Position numbers and translations under genes: made by a program. The notes below the pieces were generated by a model, which saw nothing but the letters and a program-made list of their open reading frames with translations, was not told where the DNA came from and searched no databases. Shown piece after piece: positions 28,226 through 39,497 of a stretch of 64,000 nt of DNA (positions are counted from its first letter, which is position 1; each line of letters starts with the position of its first letter). The DNA is taken from the NCBI GenBank assembly GCA_038025085.1, contig CM076144.1, positions 1,054,001 to 1,118,000 of the forward strand, written 5' to 3'. The DNA is from Tetragonia tetragonoides (Eukaryota > Streptophyta > Magnoliopsida > Caryophyllales > Aizoaceae).

Positions 28226-28239
28226 TTTTCCCGCCAAAA
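28226..28239. promoter_or_regulatory. E2F-like site between copies B and C (2)
   Basis: TTTTCCCGCCAAAA again, 75 bp after the previous site and about 1.2 kb before the copy C ATG. The distance makes control of copy C uncertain. Confidence 0.3.
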
Positions 28240-29410
28240 TACTCTTCTGAGAAATGTCAGTGGAAAAAGTGAAAAATTAGTACTCCAAATATATGTACAC
28301 CTTTACAATTCAATTAGCAGAGAGAGAGAGAGAGAGAGGGGCAAGGGTGAGTTTCTCGCCGGAAAATCTTTTGCCACCGACCCACTTTGGCGGCCAGTAA
28401 GTTCAGCCTCTTTCTAACTTTTTTTTTGTTTTTGTAATTTAATTTTACTTCATTTGCAACAATAAACACCCAAAATTTAGCATTTGTAATTTTAAGAGAG
28501 AGAGAGAGAGAGATTGTCACCGCTTACTTCTTTTTTTTTCCCCTTCTGGGTTTATATAATTTGGTGTATCATGTATGAAATTAAGTTCTGTAATTTCTGT
28601 TTGTACTTTTGTTTTTGTTAAATCTGTCTGGCTCATCCTGGAATTTATTTATGGGGGTAGAGTATAATTTTTATTAATTTTAATTCTTGATGGCTTCCTT
28701 TGATGACATCAAACCTATAAATCAATCTTGCCTTCACAATTTTACAGAAAAAAAAAAGGTAAATATTACAAATGTAGATGATGTGTGATAAAATCCTTAA
28801 AAAAAAAGAGTTGATGAAGACCAATTTTGGAAGAACTTTTTTTTTTTTTTTTCCATTTACTATCTAAAAAGATAAAGGAAGTTTAGCTAGTTAAATAATG
28901 TCAACCTGTCAAAACTAAATCAAGGGCTGTATGAGTGTATGGTTCCTTTGAGCAAATATCTGTAGAAATGGACAATTTCTATGGTGCTATAACTGAATCA
29001 TGAAAACCCCAAATTAGTAGTACTCGTTTATTAGGTGTAGGTAAAGATTACTAGAACTTGATGAATTGCCTTGCCCTTAAATAATTCTTTTCAGTTTTGA
29101 GAATTGAGGGTATGAATTGATACATGTTAGTTCATTTCACTTCTGTCTCCATATGTTGGTGAATAATCTGAATATTGGGAACAATAAGTCTGGTATGTGG
29201 TCGCCTCACGGTGACTCGGTGGCTATCTTTTGTGTATTGGGAATAGTAAAGGTCTTTTGTATTTTGAATGAACATCAGTTCCCTAAGCTTAGACATTTGC
29301 CTCTCCAATTTATGAAAATTTCTCTTCATCTTCTCTGCTGTAATCCATTCTAATATACACCATGGGGGTCTGTTGACAATTGCAGAAAACTGGAACACAC
29401 AACATTTACA
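28240..29410. other. Spacer upstream of copy C with two GA microsatellites
   Basis: GA tracts at 28319-28338 and 28495-28513. The last ~250 bp (from 'tgaatattgggaa' near 29170) resemble the region before copy A, so they are likely the duplicated promoter. No gene is seen. Confidence 0.55.
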
Positions 29411-30559
29411 ATGGACCCGGATGGTTTTTCCGTTCCTTCGAGCTCCGGCTATTTTGTCAATGAGCAAGGGCAAAGGATGAACAAGGCTTTCAAGCTTTCC
29501 ATATGCCTCAAACCAGAGGATGACGTCCCTCATCCAAGGTACCTCTGCTTCAGGTACCCTTTTGGAAAAACTTCTCATAGGAGACACTGCAAAAAGGCAC
29601 TGTGCTATATGTTTTCCTTCTCATTTTTTTTGGAGTTTAATTTGGTTTGATTTACAATGTACTACTACTACTATACAGTGCTATTGCTATGTTTGTGATC
29701 AAGTTGCTCCCTGCGAAAAATGGAACAAGCCTCCAGGGGGGCATTGTCACGCTACTCGCAACGACGAGAAATGGAGATTAGAGAGGCAACTGATCAGAAA
29801 CACACTCCCTGCTGATACCCTCATCATGGTATGTGACTGTTAACATTCTTAATTGGAAGTTCTAAAAATATGTACTATGAAATTTTGAGTTTTGATTGAT
29901 TGTTTCAAACTTTCAATGGCCAGGCTCATCACAAGCTTACTGTAACCTTGAACCCTGTTCCTCCTGGTCAGCTAGTTTATGGAAGTGCTGGTGCAATAAT
30001 AACTGATGGTTATGGAGATTGGGTGACTGGGGTTGCAACGCGCATCACTCATAAGCAAATCCAACATTTTAGTGCTACGCTTTACTTGGCCCTTCTCGAA
30101 GGCCTCCACTTTGATTGGTCACGAGGATTCCGATGCCTTGAAGTTAAGTTGGGTTTCAGGTTCCGTAAATGTTTCTGGTTCAATTTCAAAGAAAACCCTG
30201 TGACTAGGAAATTCAAACTCCGTCAGGTTGATCCTTCTTGGATATCTAATCAACAGATTTGGGCTCCCTTGAGATACATTGACGATTATTTGAACCGAGA
30301 CTGGCTCATCTATGTGAAAGATTGTCCGTCCTATAAGGAAGAGTGTTGTGCTGTTGCAATGGCAGCAATGTCCTTCTCCCAAGAGCAGCATAGACAAGAA
30401 TATGATTTCCCTACACACCCAGTTCGCAATGGGTCTCATGGGCCGTCTTTCCGAATGGGTATCTCACGCATTGAAACCTTGAATGTGGGAAGTCTCTACA
30501 AGCTACCTGCTCATAAGTTAGATAGAGATTCATTAGAATTTAGAAGATTACAAAAATAG
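29411..30559 (+). CDS. RIN13-like / RNase H-like fusion, copy C (complete)
   Basis: Exons 29411-29596, 29679-29828 and 29924-30559 join to 323 aa, the only full-length member of this type here. Residues ~30-110 are the RIN13-type domain: PHPRYLCFRYPFGKTSHRRHC, CYCYVCDQVAPC, HCHAT. Residues ~113-275 resemble RNase H: GSAGAIITDGYGDWVTGV, LLEGLHFDWSRGFRCLEVKLG, then LNRDWLIYVKDC and CCAVAMAAM at the place of the last RNase H helix. Acidic catalytic residues of active RNase H are not kept (LTVTL, ATLYLA, EVKLG, CCAVAMAA), so nuclease activity is unlikely. The first intron starts with GC rather than GT (AAAAAG|GCACTG) where copies A and B have GT at the same place. The unusual N-terminus (MDPDGFSVPSS) lacks the acidic exon of the minus-strand copies. 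Function unknown. Confidence 0.78.
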
Positions 30560-30569
30560 TCAATTGATG

Positions 30570-30840
30570 AGAAAGAACAAATCTGGCCCTTTTCGGCTAC
30601 AACGGAGATACAGGGTACACCACCATTATCTTGATCATGGTCTTTGGAAAAACAAGGAACTTTGAAGGATTTTTCATCAGGATCAAAATCTATGATGAAG
30701 CAATCTTCAACCTCTTCAATCTCCCTTACACGTTTCTTGTTCTTGACAGAAAATGTTGACCTCATCGGAGGCTGCGACTCGACCGAAGGTGATGATGAAG
30801 CAGTTGCTTTCTTCACACCGTTGTGCTCCATAACCATCAT
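30570..30840 (-). pseudogene. Lone first exon of a RIN13-like gene, copy D
   Basis: On the minus strand from about 30840 (or the in-frame ATG at 30831). It encodes KKRVREIEEVEDCFIIDFDP and ends VVAEKGQ, the signature of the first exon of the minus-strand RIN13-like copies (compare VDDCFILDFDP...ILAEKGQ in copy H). At the exon end the donor GT is replaced by AT (GGCCAG|ATTT). No exons 2 and 3 follow; instead the 3' end of plus-strand copy C lies there, overlapping tail to tail. This looks like a remnant left when copy C was placed next to it. Confidence 0.7.
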
Positions 30841-30882
30841 GAAATGAAGACAGCCAATATTTCAAGACCAGAAGTCTACAAG

Positions 30883-30989
<107 letters not shown>

Positions 30990-31369
30990 GTCAGTCAGAC
31001 TTTCAAAGAGACTGAAGGGATTCCCAATAAGTAATCAAAGTTAAGTTTTACATCATCTTAATTGGAGTATTACGTAGCCCTTTCATATCCATTTTGAGCA
31101 AGTACTTTGAATTGGTTAATGATCACTACCACAGTGACAGGGTTATAGTAACCCCCTATTTATTTAAAATCTTTGTCAACGGATAGTTCTGTTTAAGCTT
31201 TCAAGTTATGTGATTAAAATCTTTGCCAGAGGAACATACTATTATTGTTTGAATAGTTTCATGTTAGTATCCCTTATGTTAAATAGTTGTAGAATACATA
31301 TGATGTGAGTGGTCAGGTTTGTGGTGTATTCATCTCACACCTTGATTATTAAGATGGTGTTTAACCACA

Positions 31370-31563
31370 CAGTGGCGGATCTAGAAAACTAATAATATGG
31401 GTGCCAAAACTGAATTATTAAATAATATAGGTACCGAAACTAAATTGTTAAGGTATTTTAGCAATAATTTTCAAAAAAATTCCAAAAACTAGGGTATTTT
31501 AGCAAAATTTTCCGAAAAAACTGGTTCTCCGGACCCCGAGGCCCCGCACTGGATCCGCCCCTA
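31370..31563. mobile_element. hAT-type MITE with 8-bp target duplication
   Basis: Left end CAGTGGCGGATCTAG, right end (reverse complement) TAGGGGCGGATCCAG, the terminal repeat of a common plant hAT-like MITE. Flanks TAACCACA and TAATCACA match at 7 of 8 bases. The element is 194 bp. Confidence 0.75.
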
Positions 31564-31891
31564 TAATCACAGTCAATAGCATGGTGGTTTACTGATTGTT
31601 GCCGTACTTGTCGAATCCTAAGTACTTGTACAACTGTGCCTAGCCCTATACAAGCACTGCACAACACTGGACAGCAGAATGGAACCAAAATAAAAGCTCA
31701 ATATTGCCATTCAGGTTTTACAAACTGCCAATGAGCCCAACTAAAAGTGTGCAGAAGACGCCGTAATCAAATCAAATTAATTTGCAGGATCCAGGATACA
31801 ATTGAACCTATATTATTAAGGTACAGTACTACGTTTTTTAGTTTGCAGTGTCTTGGTGTGTAGGCTTTAGTTTGAGGCCAAGATAGATTAA

Positions 31892-32154
31892 GGCTTTGTT
31901 TGATTCAACTTAATTTCAGTCCAGTTTAGTTCAGTTCATGTGTAACTTTATCACACTCATAACTTTTTATTCCGAAATAAATTCATGATGATAACTATGT
32001 CATCGGAAAGATCTCAAAGCATAATTTCAAACGAGTCCAATATTGAATATGTTTGGACGAATTTTAAATGATTAACAATCAAGATAAAAATAAAAATAAA
32101 AATCAATTCAGTTAAGTTTAGTTTAGTTTTTTTACTGGTGAATCAAACGGAGCC
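31892..32154. mobile_element. Harbinger/Tourist-type MITE
   Basis: Left end GGCTTTGTTTGATTCA and right end (reverse complement) GGCTCCGTTTGATTCA, flanked on both sides by TAA, the target duplication of PIF/Harbinger elements. The element is 263 bp. A diverged copy in opposite orientation lies at 50477-50720. Confidence 0.85.
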
Positions 32155-32484
32155 TAAATACATATATAGACCAAATAAAGTAGCAAAAACTGTGGCAATT
32201 TAACCACTTTCAACCAAAACAAACCTGGAAAGTAACATTAACACAAACCAAACAATTCCCAAGCATAATAGTATATCTTACTAGCTAGTAGAACAGCATT
32301 CATAAGATTTAACCTTCCACTTCCATGAGAGTAACTACATTAGAATACCCGGAAAAAAGAAAAAAAAAGACAGAAAGGGAAAAAAGAAATACAACGAAGA
32401 AGCTACTCAAGGTCCTAGATACTCCATTTTCAGACTTCAGGCCCTGTGAAATGCTTGATCATCATTAATCAAATCATGGAGAAA

Positions 32485-32940
32485 TTAATGAGTAGAATCC
32501 ATGATCTCAAAATTCAAGATACAGTAACTACTTTCATCATCAATCTCTATCTTCTCCGCCTTCTCCTTTTCCTTGTCATTCTCCAGCTCTGCCATTTGCT
32601 TCTTCAACTCACCTTTAGCCTCTTCAATTTCACTCATACACTTACAGAAGCTCTTCTTGAGATCATCTATCGCTCCCTCGGTTTCTTTCCGCCAGCTTTC
32701 AATCCTTCTCCTAAGGTCATCCCTCGCCTCCTTCATTTCTCTCTCCCACTTCTCCATCATCACTTGTATCTCTGCCTTCGTCTTCGACCCAACTTCATCC
32801 ACAGCTTTAACTTTTGTAGTTCCACTTGAGCTCTGCTTCTTCGGCGGAGTCACTGCCACTGACTCTTTCGGAACCACCTTGGGACACAGCCAGTTCTTTT
32901 GAACCTTTACCGGTGGAGGATTATTCGCCGGTTTCTCCAT
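32485..32940 (-). CDS. Small coiled-coil protein of unknown function
   Basis: A single-exon frame of 151 codons starting MEKPANNPPPVKVQ. The first ~55 residues are Pro/Lys-rich. Residues ~57-135 are almost wholly charged and helical (MEKWEREMKEARDDLRRRIE, then EEAKGELKKQMAELEND), a strong coiled-coil pattern. The last part (DDESSYCILNFEIM) is less ordered. A TATA-like tatttatag lies ~45 bp upstream on the minus strand. No homologue is recognised. It lies between RIN13-like copies D and E but shares no domain with them. Codon usage looks coding on the minus strand; the frames on the plus strand across the same DNA are shadows. Confidence 0.55.
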   Translation of the reverse strand: MEKPANNPPPVKVQKNWLCPKVVPKESVAVTPPKKQSSSGTTKVKAVDEVGSKTKAEIQVMMEKWEREMKEARDDLRRRIESWRKETEGAIDDLKKSFCKCMSEIEEAKGELKKQMAELENDKEKEKAEKIEIDDESSYCILNFEIMDSTH

Positions 32941-34351
32941 TACTCTATAGGCAAGCTAGTGTCTAGTGAGTGGCTCTATAAATATCTACCTCCAGCTATT
33001 TGAAACAGTGATCTCATTTCTCTAATACTACTCCAAGAAGTACATTCTTATTTAATACGTAGTAGACGTTATACCAAAGGTCTACAGAGATGTGTGATAA
33101 CTGATAAGTATGGTTAAATGATTAACCCTTTGTATTTCTCTAGAAAAACAAAACGTTGGGAAATAATACGATGAACGGAGCTGCTTTAAATGAAGAGATT
33201 GAGAAGTCAAACCACCAATAAACTTAGACTTCCTCAATGTTTCTCTTTCAATTCCTTTGGTTCAAGTTTTTAATGTATAGAAAATGGTACGCTCAAAGTT
33301 AAGATCAAAATAAGCACCCAAAAAAGAAAAGTAAAGATCAAAATAAAACCAGTACAGGAAGGTGCCAATAAAGATTTGACAATATATACATATAGTTCTA
33401 CTAAATCCTACTATGAAATGTTGCATATTCACTTCTAACATCAAATTTTGCCAAAAGCTTTCCACATTTTGCTCCAATCCATAGTCAATATTTGCATCTG
33501 AACCCAACAACCAAAAAAGAATTCTCCAACATTATTTTTGAAGCACATCAGCATATGAATTTGATCACCATATTCACAAAACCACCAATTTCTATAATTT
33601 GTTAGTGCCTCTGTTTATATCCGAGTATCTTCCCCTTCTTGAGACTCTCTATTTACTACAAAAGATTAGTGGTGGCACCGGCATTGCATTTGCTTCAAGT
33701 CAAAATAGATATATAGTCCTTTCTTCACAAGGTGCAGGCGTGCAACCGTGTGGTTATACAAAATATTGTAGCAATACCCCATAGGCACTGCAATCAGACC
33801 ACATAAACATCGTAGGTTAAGTACATGTCTCACTTTAGTTTTAGGTTTTAGCCTAGAAGGCTAGAACTGATGCACAATAATACCTTATTTAGATACACTA
33901 GTAAGTAGTAACACTACTTGGAAAGGAGAACAATATGCAATGAATGTCAAGAGTAGTTTTGTTAACATGGATGCATGTATGGCAGTTGGCACAAAGGGTG
34001 TCAAAACAGAAAATCATACCGTAGGATCCCATTCATCACTTGATAATATCGCAAGGTCATGGACCCTATCGTATGATACTATGATTTCATATATTGCGCA
34101 GAGAGAGCTCCAAACAAAAAGTTACGACTACCATGAGGTAGCACAAGCATAAAGCTTGCTTTAAATACAGACAATACTAAGTGGAACAAACTCTTACAGA
34201 ATGGGAAAGTTAAAGCACATAGCATAGGGTTAAGTAGTAAGGGTAGCGGTCCTGTATTAGTTCTAATTTCTAATACTCAGTATAATGTGTTAGTGACTAA
34301 GGAGTGCTTCTTTGCCTCAGAAAAGAACTGAACTTGCAACAAATTACCTGA
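32941..34351. other. Spacer between the coiled-coil gene and RIN13-like copy E
   Basis: About 1.4 kb of AT-rich DNA with only short frames (for example 33940-34152) lacking recognisable domains. I see no gene or clear transposon. Confidence 0.5.
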
Positions 34352-35604
34352 TTAATGTTCCAGTAGTACCCTATTGTGGCTTCTTCTCTTCTTGTTCAGC
34401 CTCCACAACAGAGTTGCACCAGTAGCATCACAATGCCTGAAGAAGACTGGTCCCGTAGTCCAATCCTCGCAAGGCGCGGGTACATCACAAAGGTAGCAAT
34501 AGCACTGCATTACAATCAACCCACAGTTTACATAGTCAGACATGCTATATATATCAGTAGCTTGCTTAACGAAAACCTAACTATAAATGCACACAAAAAC
34601 AGCAAGTTACAATCAAAGCTGAAGGACTATATACACTACATAATAGCAATTCATTACCATTTTGCAATGAAGGTCATGATCAGTCTCATTAAATGGGTAT
34701 TTGACACAGAGGTGCCTTTGATGAGGGTAGTCCCTACAAGCCACCTGCCCAATGTTCATCATCAAAATTATTCATCATAATCATAGAGAACCAATGTGAA
34801 CCCATTTTACTAAAAAAAAAAGGATTTATCTTTAAGGGGTTTAAGTTACAGATTAACGATTATGAAGTTTATCTGACCCTTTTCCCGTACAATGGAGATA
34901 TCAGAACAATCATCATCTTGCTCCGCAGATTCCGAAAGAGTAAAAACACTGGCATCATCAGAAGGATTAAAATCCAGCACAAAACACTCTTCAGTTTCTT
35001 CAACCTCCCGTACACGTTTCTTGTCATTGAGAGCAACTATTTTACTCTCAGGGGCCTGCTCCTTAGCTAAAGGTGTCGAAAAAGCCGAATTCTTAAACCC
35101 ACTATCTTCGATAACCTTTTCGAATCAAGAAAAAGGAGCAATCTTTAGTAACCTCAATAAAAACCTAGTAAAATAAGATGAGATAAGCAAGACAGTAATA
35201 CGAAAATGCACCTTGTTGGGCTGTTGCGCAACGGGCAGGGAAGGTGGAAACTGGAGCTGAATTGAGGAGACATCGAAATTGAAACCGATGTGAACCGAGC
35301 AAAGAGGACAATTGAAGTGACCCCGAGTTACGGAACGAGGGACATGAACAATGGCTAAGCAGAGAGAACAGATGACCTGCATTTTAGAAGGATCAGAAAA
35401 CGCCAACAACGAGGCTGGTTGATGATTCGGGTTCGGGTTCGGGTTCGGGATCGAAGGAAGTCTCTGGGGCAAGTGGCAGTTAGGGCAAGGGAACTCGGTT
35501 ACGCCTCGTGCCACCGTCATGATCTGACCACAACTGCCACACTGAACCACCTCTGGTGGTGGCTGAACCTGAATTAATGGTTGATCAGCTGATTTAGGGT
35601 CCAT
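34352..35604 (-). CDS. LSD1-like zinc ribbon fused to RIN13-like domain, copy E
   Basis: Exons in translation order: 35604-35212, 35115-34873, 34744-34658 and 34504-34352; they join in frame to 291 aa. Exon 1 (131 codons) holds two CxxC...CxxC units: CGSCGQIMTVARGVTEFPCP and, about 60 residues later, CSLCLAIVHVPRSV...CPLC. The first resembles LSD1-type fingers and the N-terminal zinc ribbon of plant strawberry-notch (FORGETTER1-like) proteins. Exon 2 has the RIN13-like acidic signature EECFVLDFNP and ends VREKGQ. Exons 3-4 carry CRDYPHQRHLCVKYPF, CYCYLCDVPAPC and HCDAT. The donor after exon 2 reads CAG|AT instead of CAG|GT, as in relic D, so normal splicing there is doubtful. Alternatively exon 1 could be a separate short gene (its frame stays open to 35125). 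Probable nuclear zinc-binding protein; function unknown. Confidence 0.62.
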
Positions 35605-35639
35605 ATTGTGACAGCCTTGAAGGGTGAAATAGCTCAAGG

Positions 35640-36899
35640 GTTTTTAGGGCAGGTGAAACTGAATTTTGGATATGGGAATAAGGTGGGTTGAGGTTTGGTG
35701 TATTAGTTGGTTTTATAGCGCCAAAGGGATAAAAGGTAGGATGTTTTGGCGCTTTTTTCTCGGATAACTCGTTTTGAAATTTTATCTCGCGGTTCTCCTG
35801 GGCTGACAAAAAGTAAAAAAACTTTTTTACCGTACCCAAAAGAAAAAAAAAAAAAAAAACAGATATGAATTTTTTTGTCATTTTGTATGGTTCCAAACTT
35901 CCAATGCAAGACTTAAAACTAAAGAGAATTCCATTGAAGTCATGTCACTGATACTCACTTTAGCATAAGTGTTTTTTTCATTATCCAAAAAATTTAATGG
36001 AGTACAATTTTTTACTTCTAATCTGAGCATTACTGTTGTTTTATACTAGTAATGACTTGTTCAAAGAAACTAGAGTTCCAGATTTTGGCTGAGTGTAGTG
36101 CTTTTCCTTCTTTTACTGTTGCTTCTATAAGAAATTTTACTGTGTCACAAATTAAACAACAAAAACAATGACTTTGACAAGCAACACTACAATTAGCATA
36201 TTCTCAAGGCAAAGTAGACATAACATGTGGATCAACAAACTTCTATCAGCAACATACACAATCTGAGAAATCAAAATGTGGTTGAATGAACGAATTGCAT
36301 ATGGCCTTCAACATCGCTAATTACAGAACTTAATTCCCACATACCCTGAACTACTCTCTAAACAACAAATCTGGAACTCTATTTTCTGAGGTTAAGCACA
36401 ACAACACCAGTCACTTGAATCAGAAATAACTAACACAAGTGATCAGAACTTAACAGGAGATTACAGGGTTGAGGGTTACACAAACCATAGGGCAAAGAAA
36501 CAGTTCTTTTCTTTCTGCGTCTATATCGGACATTGTTTGAAGAACTGAAGAAGATGATGTAGTGAGTCAAGCAACATTTAAGATTAGACGAAGTAGTTAC
36601 GTCGATGTAGAACTAGGATAACCTATTGGTTCCTTTCTGATCCCTGTTTATCCCTTGATGTCTGTCTAAACCAGGGTAAATTATGAACAGGATGACTACT
36701 CTTTATTATCGTACAAGCAGGAGAATAAATGGGCTCTGAATTTGGCTAGCAAGTTAATCCTGAAAGGGTTGCTTCTGCTTTAAATGTGCTGCTTGATTAA
36801 TACAAGAGCTGTTTCAAAGGCAGGAAAGAAGCATTTAGAAACAAGTTCAAGTGCCCTGTGTTGCTGTGTAACAGGGTAATAAGTGTAAAAGTTTGGCAA
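35640..36899. other. Spacer upstream of copy E
   Basis: The first ~250 bp are the likely promoter of copy E on the minus strand. The rest is AT-rich DNA without a supported gene. A poly-A run lies at 35844-35861. Confidence 0.45.
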
Positions 36900-37280
36900 C
36901 AACTGACTGTTGTGTTGAACCTCGTACAATAACAGGACGGCCATTGTTGCCTTCAATGTTCTCTTCACCCCATCCATCTTCTTCAAGTTCCTTACATTTC
37001 CTCGGCAGTAGCACACAATACATGAAGCAAGTCAAATCATAACATCCCCTTGCACAGCTCAGGAGTATCATGGTTGTAGGAATAGAGCTGCAATTGACAC
37101 ACAATAACAGAGTCAAATAGGTATTGCTTGAATTGATTTCCATAAGTGAAGCACAACCAGCTAGTCAGCTGCCCTGCATGTAAGGTACTAGCTTCTTAAC
37201 AATGCCATTAGGAGTCATTGTAGATGCATCGCCACAGAGGAGACAAGGATGAGGGCACGGTAGTCCTTACAAACCATGAG
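36900..37280 (-). pseudogene. Decayed RIN13-like exons downstream of copy F (F')
   Basis: From about 37274 downward the minus strand reads VCKDYRA and, after a frameshift, PHPCLLCGDAS and TPNGIVKK, a decayed version of CRDYPHPRHLC(A/V)..PF. From about 37088 downward a second relic (SYSYNHDTPELCKG) matches the CYCYxCDxPAPC exon with stops. The acceptor sites are lost. The same pair of relics follows copy G (46545-46925), so relic and gene were duplicated together. Confidence 0.6.
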
Positions 37281-37962
37281 TGTGATGTCAAATATTTTAC
37301 AAAAAACTGCAAAACTTCTTAAAACAGATATCTTTGCAGTGACCATGTCCAGTGTGTTAAGCTTCAAATTTCTCCACAGCACTAAAACTAACAAAAAATT
37401 AATTGGTTAAGGAGAATATCAAAGCAATACCTATTTTTTTACTAAATCATCTTACTTCAAAGGCAAAATGATGTGCAACTACTCTCAGGAGGTGCCCAAA
37501 GTTTTAAGCCAGGTGTGACTCAAAAACTTCACAAATGATCCATGAACAAATGTCAAGACTGGGATGCCTTCTTATTGAAAGAAGTGATATGTTGCAAAAT
37601 GTGAAAACAATGCAGCAACTGCTTAATTGACACCAAAAGTCGCAGCAAAATCTGAATCCACTGGAAAACTCAAAGCAATAAACACATATTTGCAAAGCAA
37701 ACTGAAGGAACCAAATCTCAACCAGCAACCACACATCATTTGCATAACATCAAAAATTGCAAAATTATACTTGATCACTGCCTGTTTGCTTGAAATCATA
37801 ATTAACACTTGTGCGGTTGTGCCTGAATCAACCATCAAAACCAAAAGATACAAGTCCATCCCCACCCTATTCTCAGCACTTCCTTAATAAACATGAAATT
37901 TATCACAAGTAGTACAATTCTAGTATTCATGGCACCACTAGTTTAAAGGTTACCTTTAGGCT
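37281..37962. other. Spacer between copy F and its decayed neighbour
   Basis: Homologous at several points to 46930-47460 downstream of copy G (for example 'ctactctcaggaggt' and 'cagcaaaatctgaat'-like stretches). No gene is supported. Confidence 0.5.
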
Positions 37963-39310
37963 TTAAGGTATCTTCCCGCTCTTCATCAGGTCCCTACATA
38001 TCCTCCACATTTGAATTTCATCAGTAGCATGACAATGTAATGCATTTTTAGTCCAATGCGCACAAGGTGCAGGAATATCACAAATGTAGCAATAGCACTG
38101 CAATTAAACAACAGTGATGAGTCAACAATACATGGTTTCTTAAACATGAACTTCAAAAGACCCACAAGTGCACAAACAGTTAGCCAATACAGCAATACTT
38201 ATATCTACCCTAGAGCCACATATGAACTATAAGGCACACAAGAATAAGCACAAATGTTTACCATATTACAGTGGATCTCATGAGATGTCTTCTTAAAAGG
38301 GTGAGTGGCACAGAGGTGCCTTGGATGTGGATAGTCCCTACAAGCCACCTGCCCATCATCAAATATCCATTATCACTATCACCATCACCATCTTAAACAA
38401 AACAAAAGAGACCCATTTGTTACAAAAATGAAATTTTTTGAGGGTTTTGTTAAAAATTATACCTGACCATTTTCAGCTAATATTGACACATCTTCCTCAA
38501 CAGTCACAAGCTCAGATTTAGATGCACACAAAGACAAATTGGAAAACTTGACAGGTTCACTAGGATCAAATTCTAAGATAAAACAATCCTCATCTTCTTC
38601 AACCTTCTTTACATCTTCCTCTTTCTTCACACAAACCACAGACCCAATTTCCTCACAATCATCATCATAATCATGACCACCATTACCAAATTGAGAAGGA
38701 TCAAATTCAAGAATAAAACAATCCTCAACCTTCTCAACCTTCTTCACATCTTCCCTCTTCTTAACACTAACTACAGAAACAACTTTATCATGACTACGAC
38801 CACCATATCTAACTCTACCCCAAACCCTACCACAATTACCATAATGGGTCACAAACCACCATCCAAACCCAGAAATCTCACCTGAATTATACACCTGATC
38901 ACAATCTCTAGCATAATGCCCAACTATCCCACATAACACTTAACCCTAGGTGTGTCATAATCAGGGCATTCATCAACCTTATGCCCAATTGCTTTGCAAA
39001 AATAACACCTAGGCCCAATTGACATAACATCCACGGCCATGAAACGTGGGTTTGAGCGACGGGCTATGAGCCCGAATAAGACCCGGTCGCCTTCTCCTGT
39101 AGCCCGAGACGGGTCATCATCCGGGTCTGAAAATGAAGATGGGGTGACGAATATTTCTTCGAAATCGTTGTCTCTGATTATGTAACAGAAACCCTCAGTG
39201 TCTAGCCATTTGAGTTTGCCTGTGTATCTTTTTGGATATGTCGTCTTCCTCCTGTACTCGCGCTCGTACTCATCTGGTTGTGGCTCCGGTTTGGGTTGTG
39301 TAGGAGCCAT
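37963..39310 (-). pseudogene. Cold-shock / zinc-knuckle / RIN13-like gene, copy F, frameshifted
   Basis: Exons in translation order: 39310-38463, 38348-38262 and 38097-37963. Exon 1 encodes a cold-shock domain (RYTGKLKWLDTEGFCYII ... EEIFVTPSSF), one CCHC knuckle (CYFCKAIGHKVDEC), a broken second knuckle (CGIVGHYARDC), and two acidic signatures (VEDCFILEFDP, DEDCFILEFDP) ending ILAENGQ. Exons 2-3 carry CRDYPHPRHLCATHPFKK and CYCYICDIPAPC. Near 38935 four bases are missing relative to copy G inside the second knuckle, so exon 1 is 848 nt (852 would be in frame) and translation stops at once. All splice sites and the rest of the frame are intact, so the loss is recent or an assembly error. Without it the protein would be about 357 aa. 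The start codon is 188 bp from the Mutator-like element. Confidence 0.82.
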
Positions 39311-39497
39311 TAAAATGGCTAGACGCAAGGAGGGAAATTGCTCCGGGTTTGTTGTTGTTGTTGGGTTGTTTGTAGCCTATTACTTCTCTCACTAAGGAGT
39401 ATTTTGGTGCGAAAATTTTAGTAAAGTTGAAACCAATTTGCACAAACTTTACCATTTTCTTATGTACTCTATGACCATAAACAATAAAATCAAGCGC

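Noticed and set aside
32446..32902. Plus-strand frames opposite the coiled-coil gene
   Set aside because: Leu/Ser/Phe-rich translations are what an antisense read of Lys/Glu-rich codons gives.
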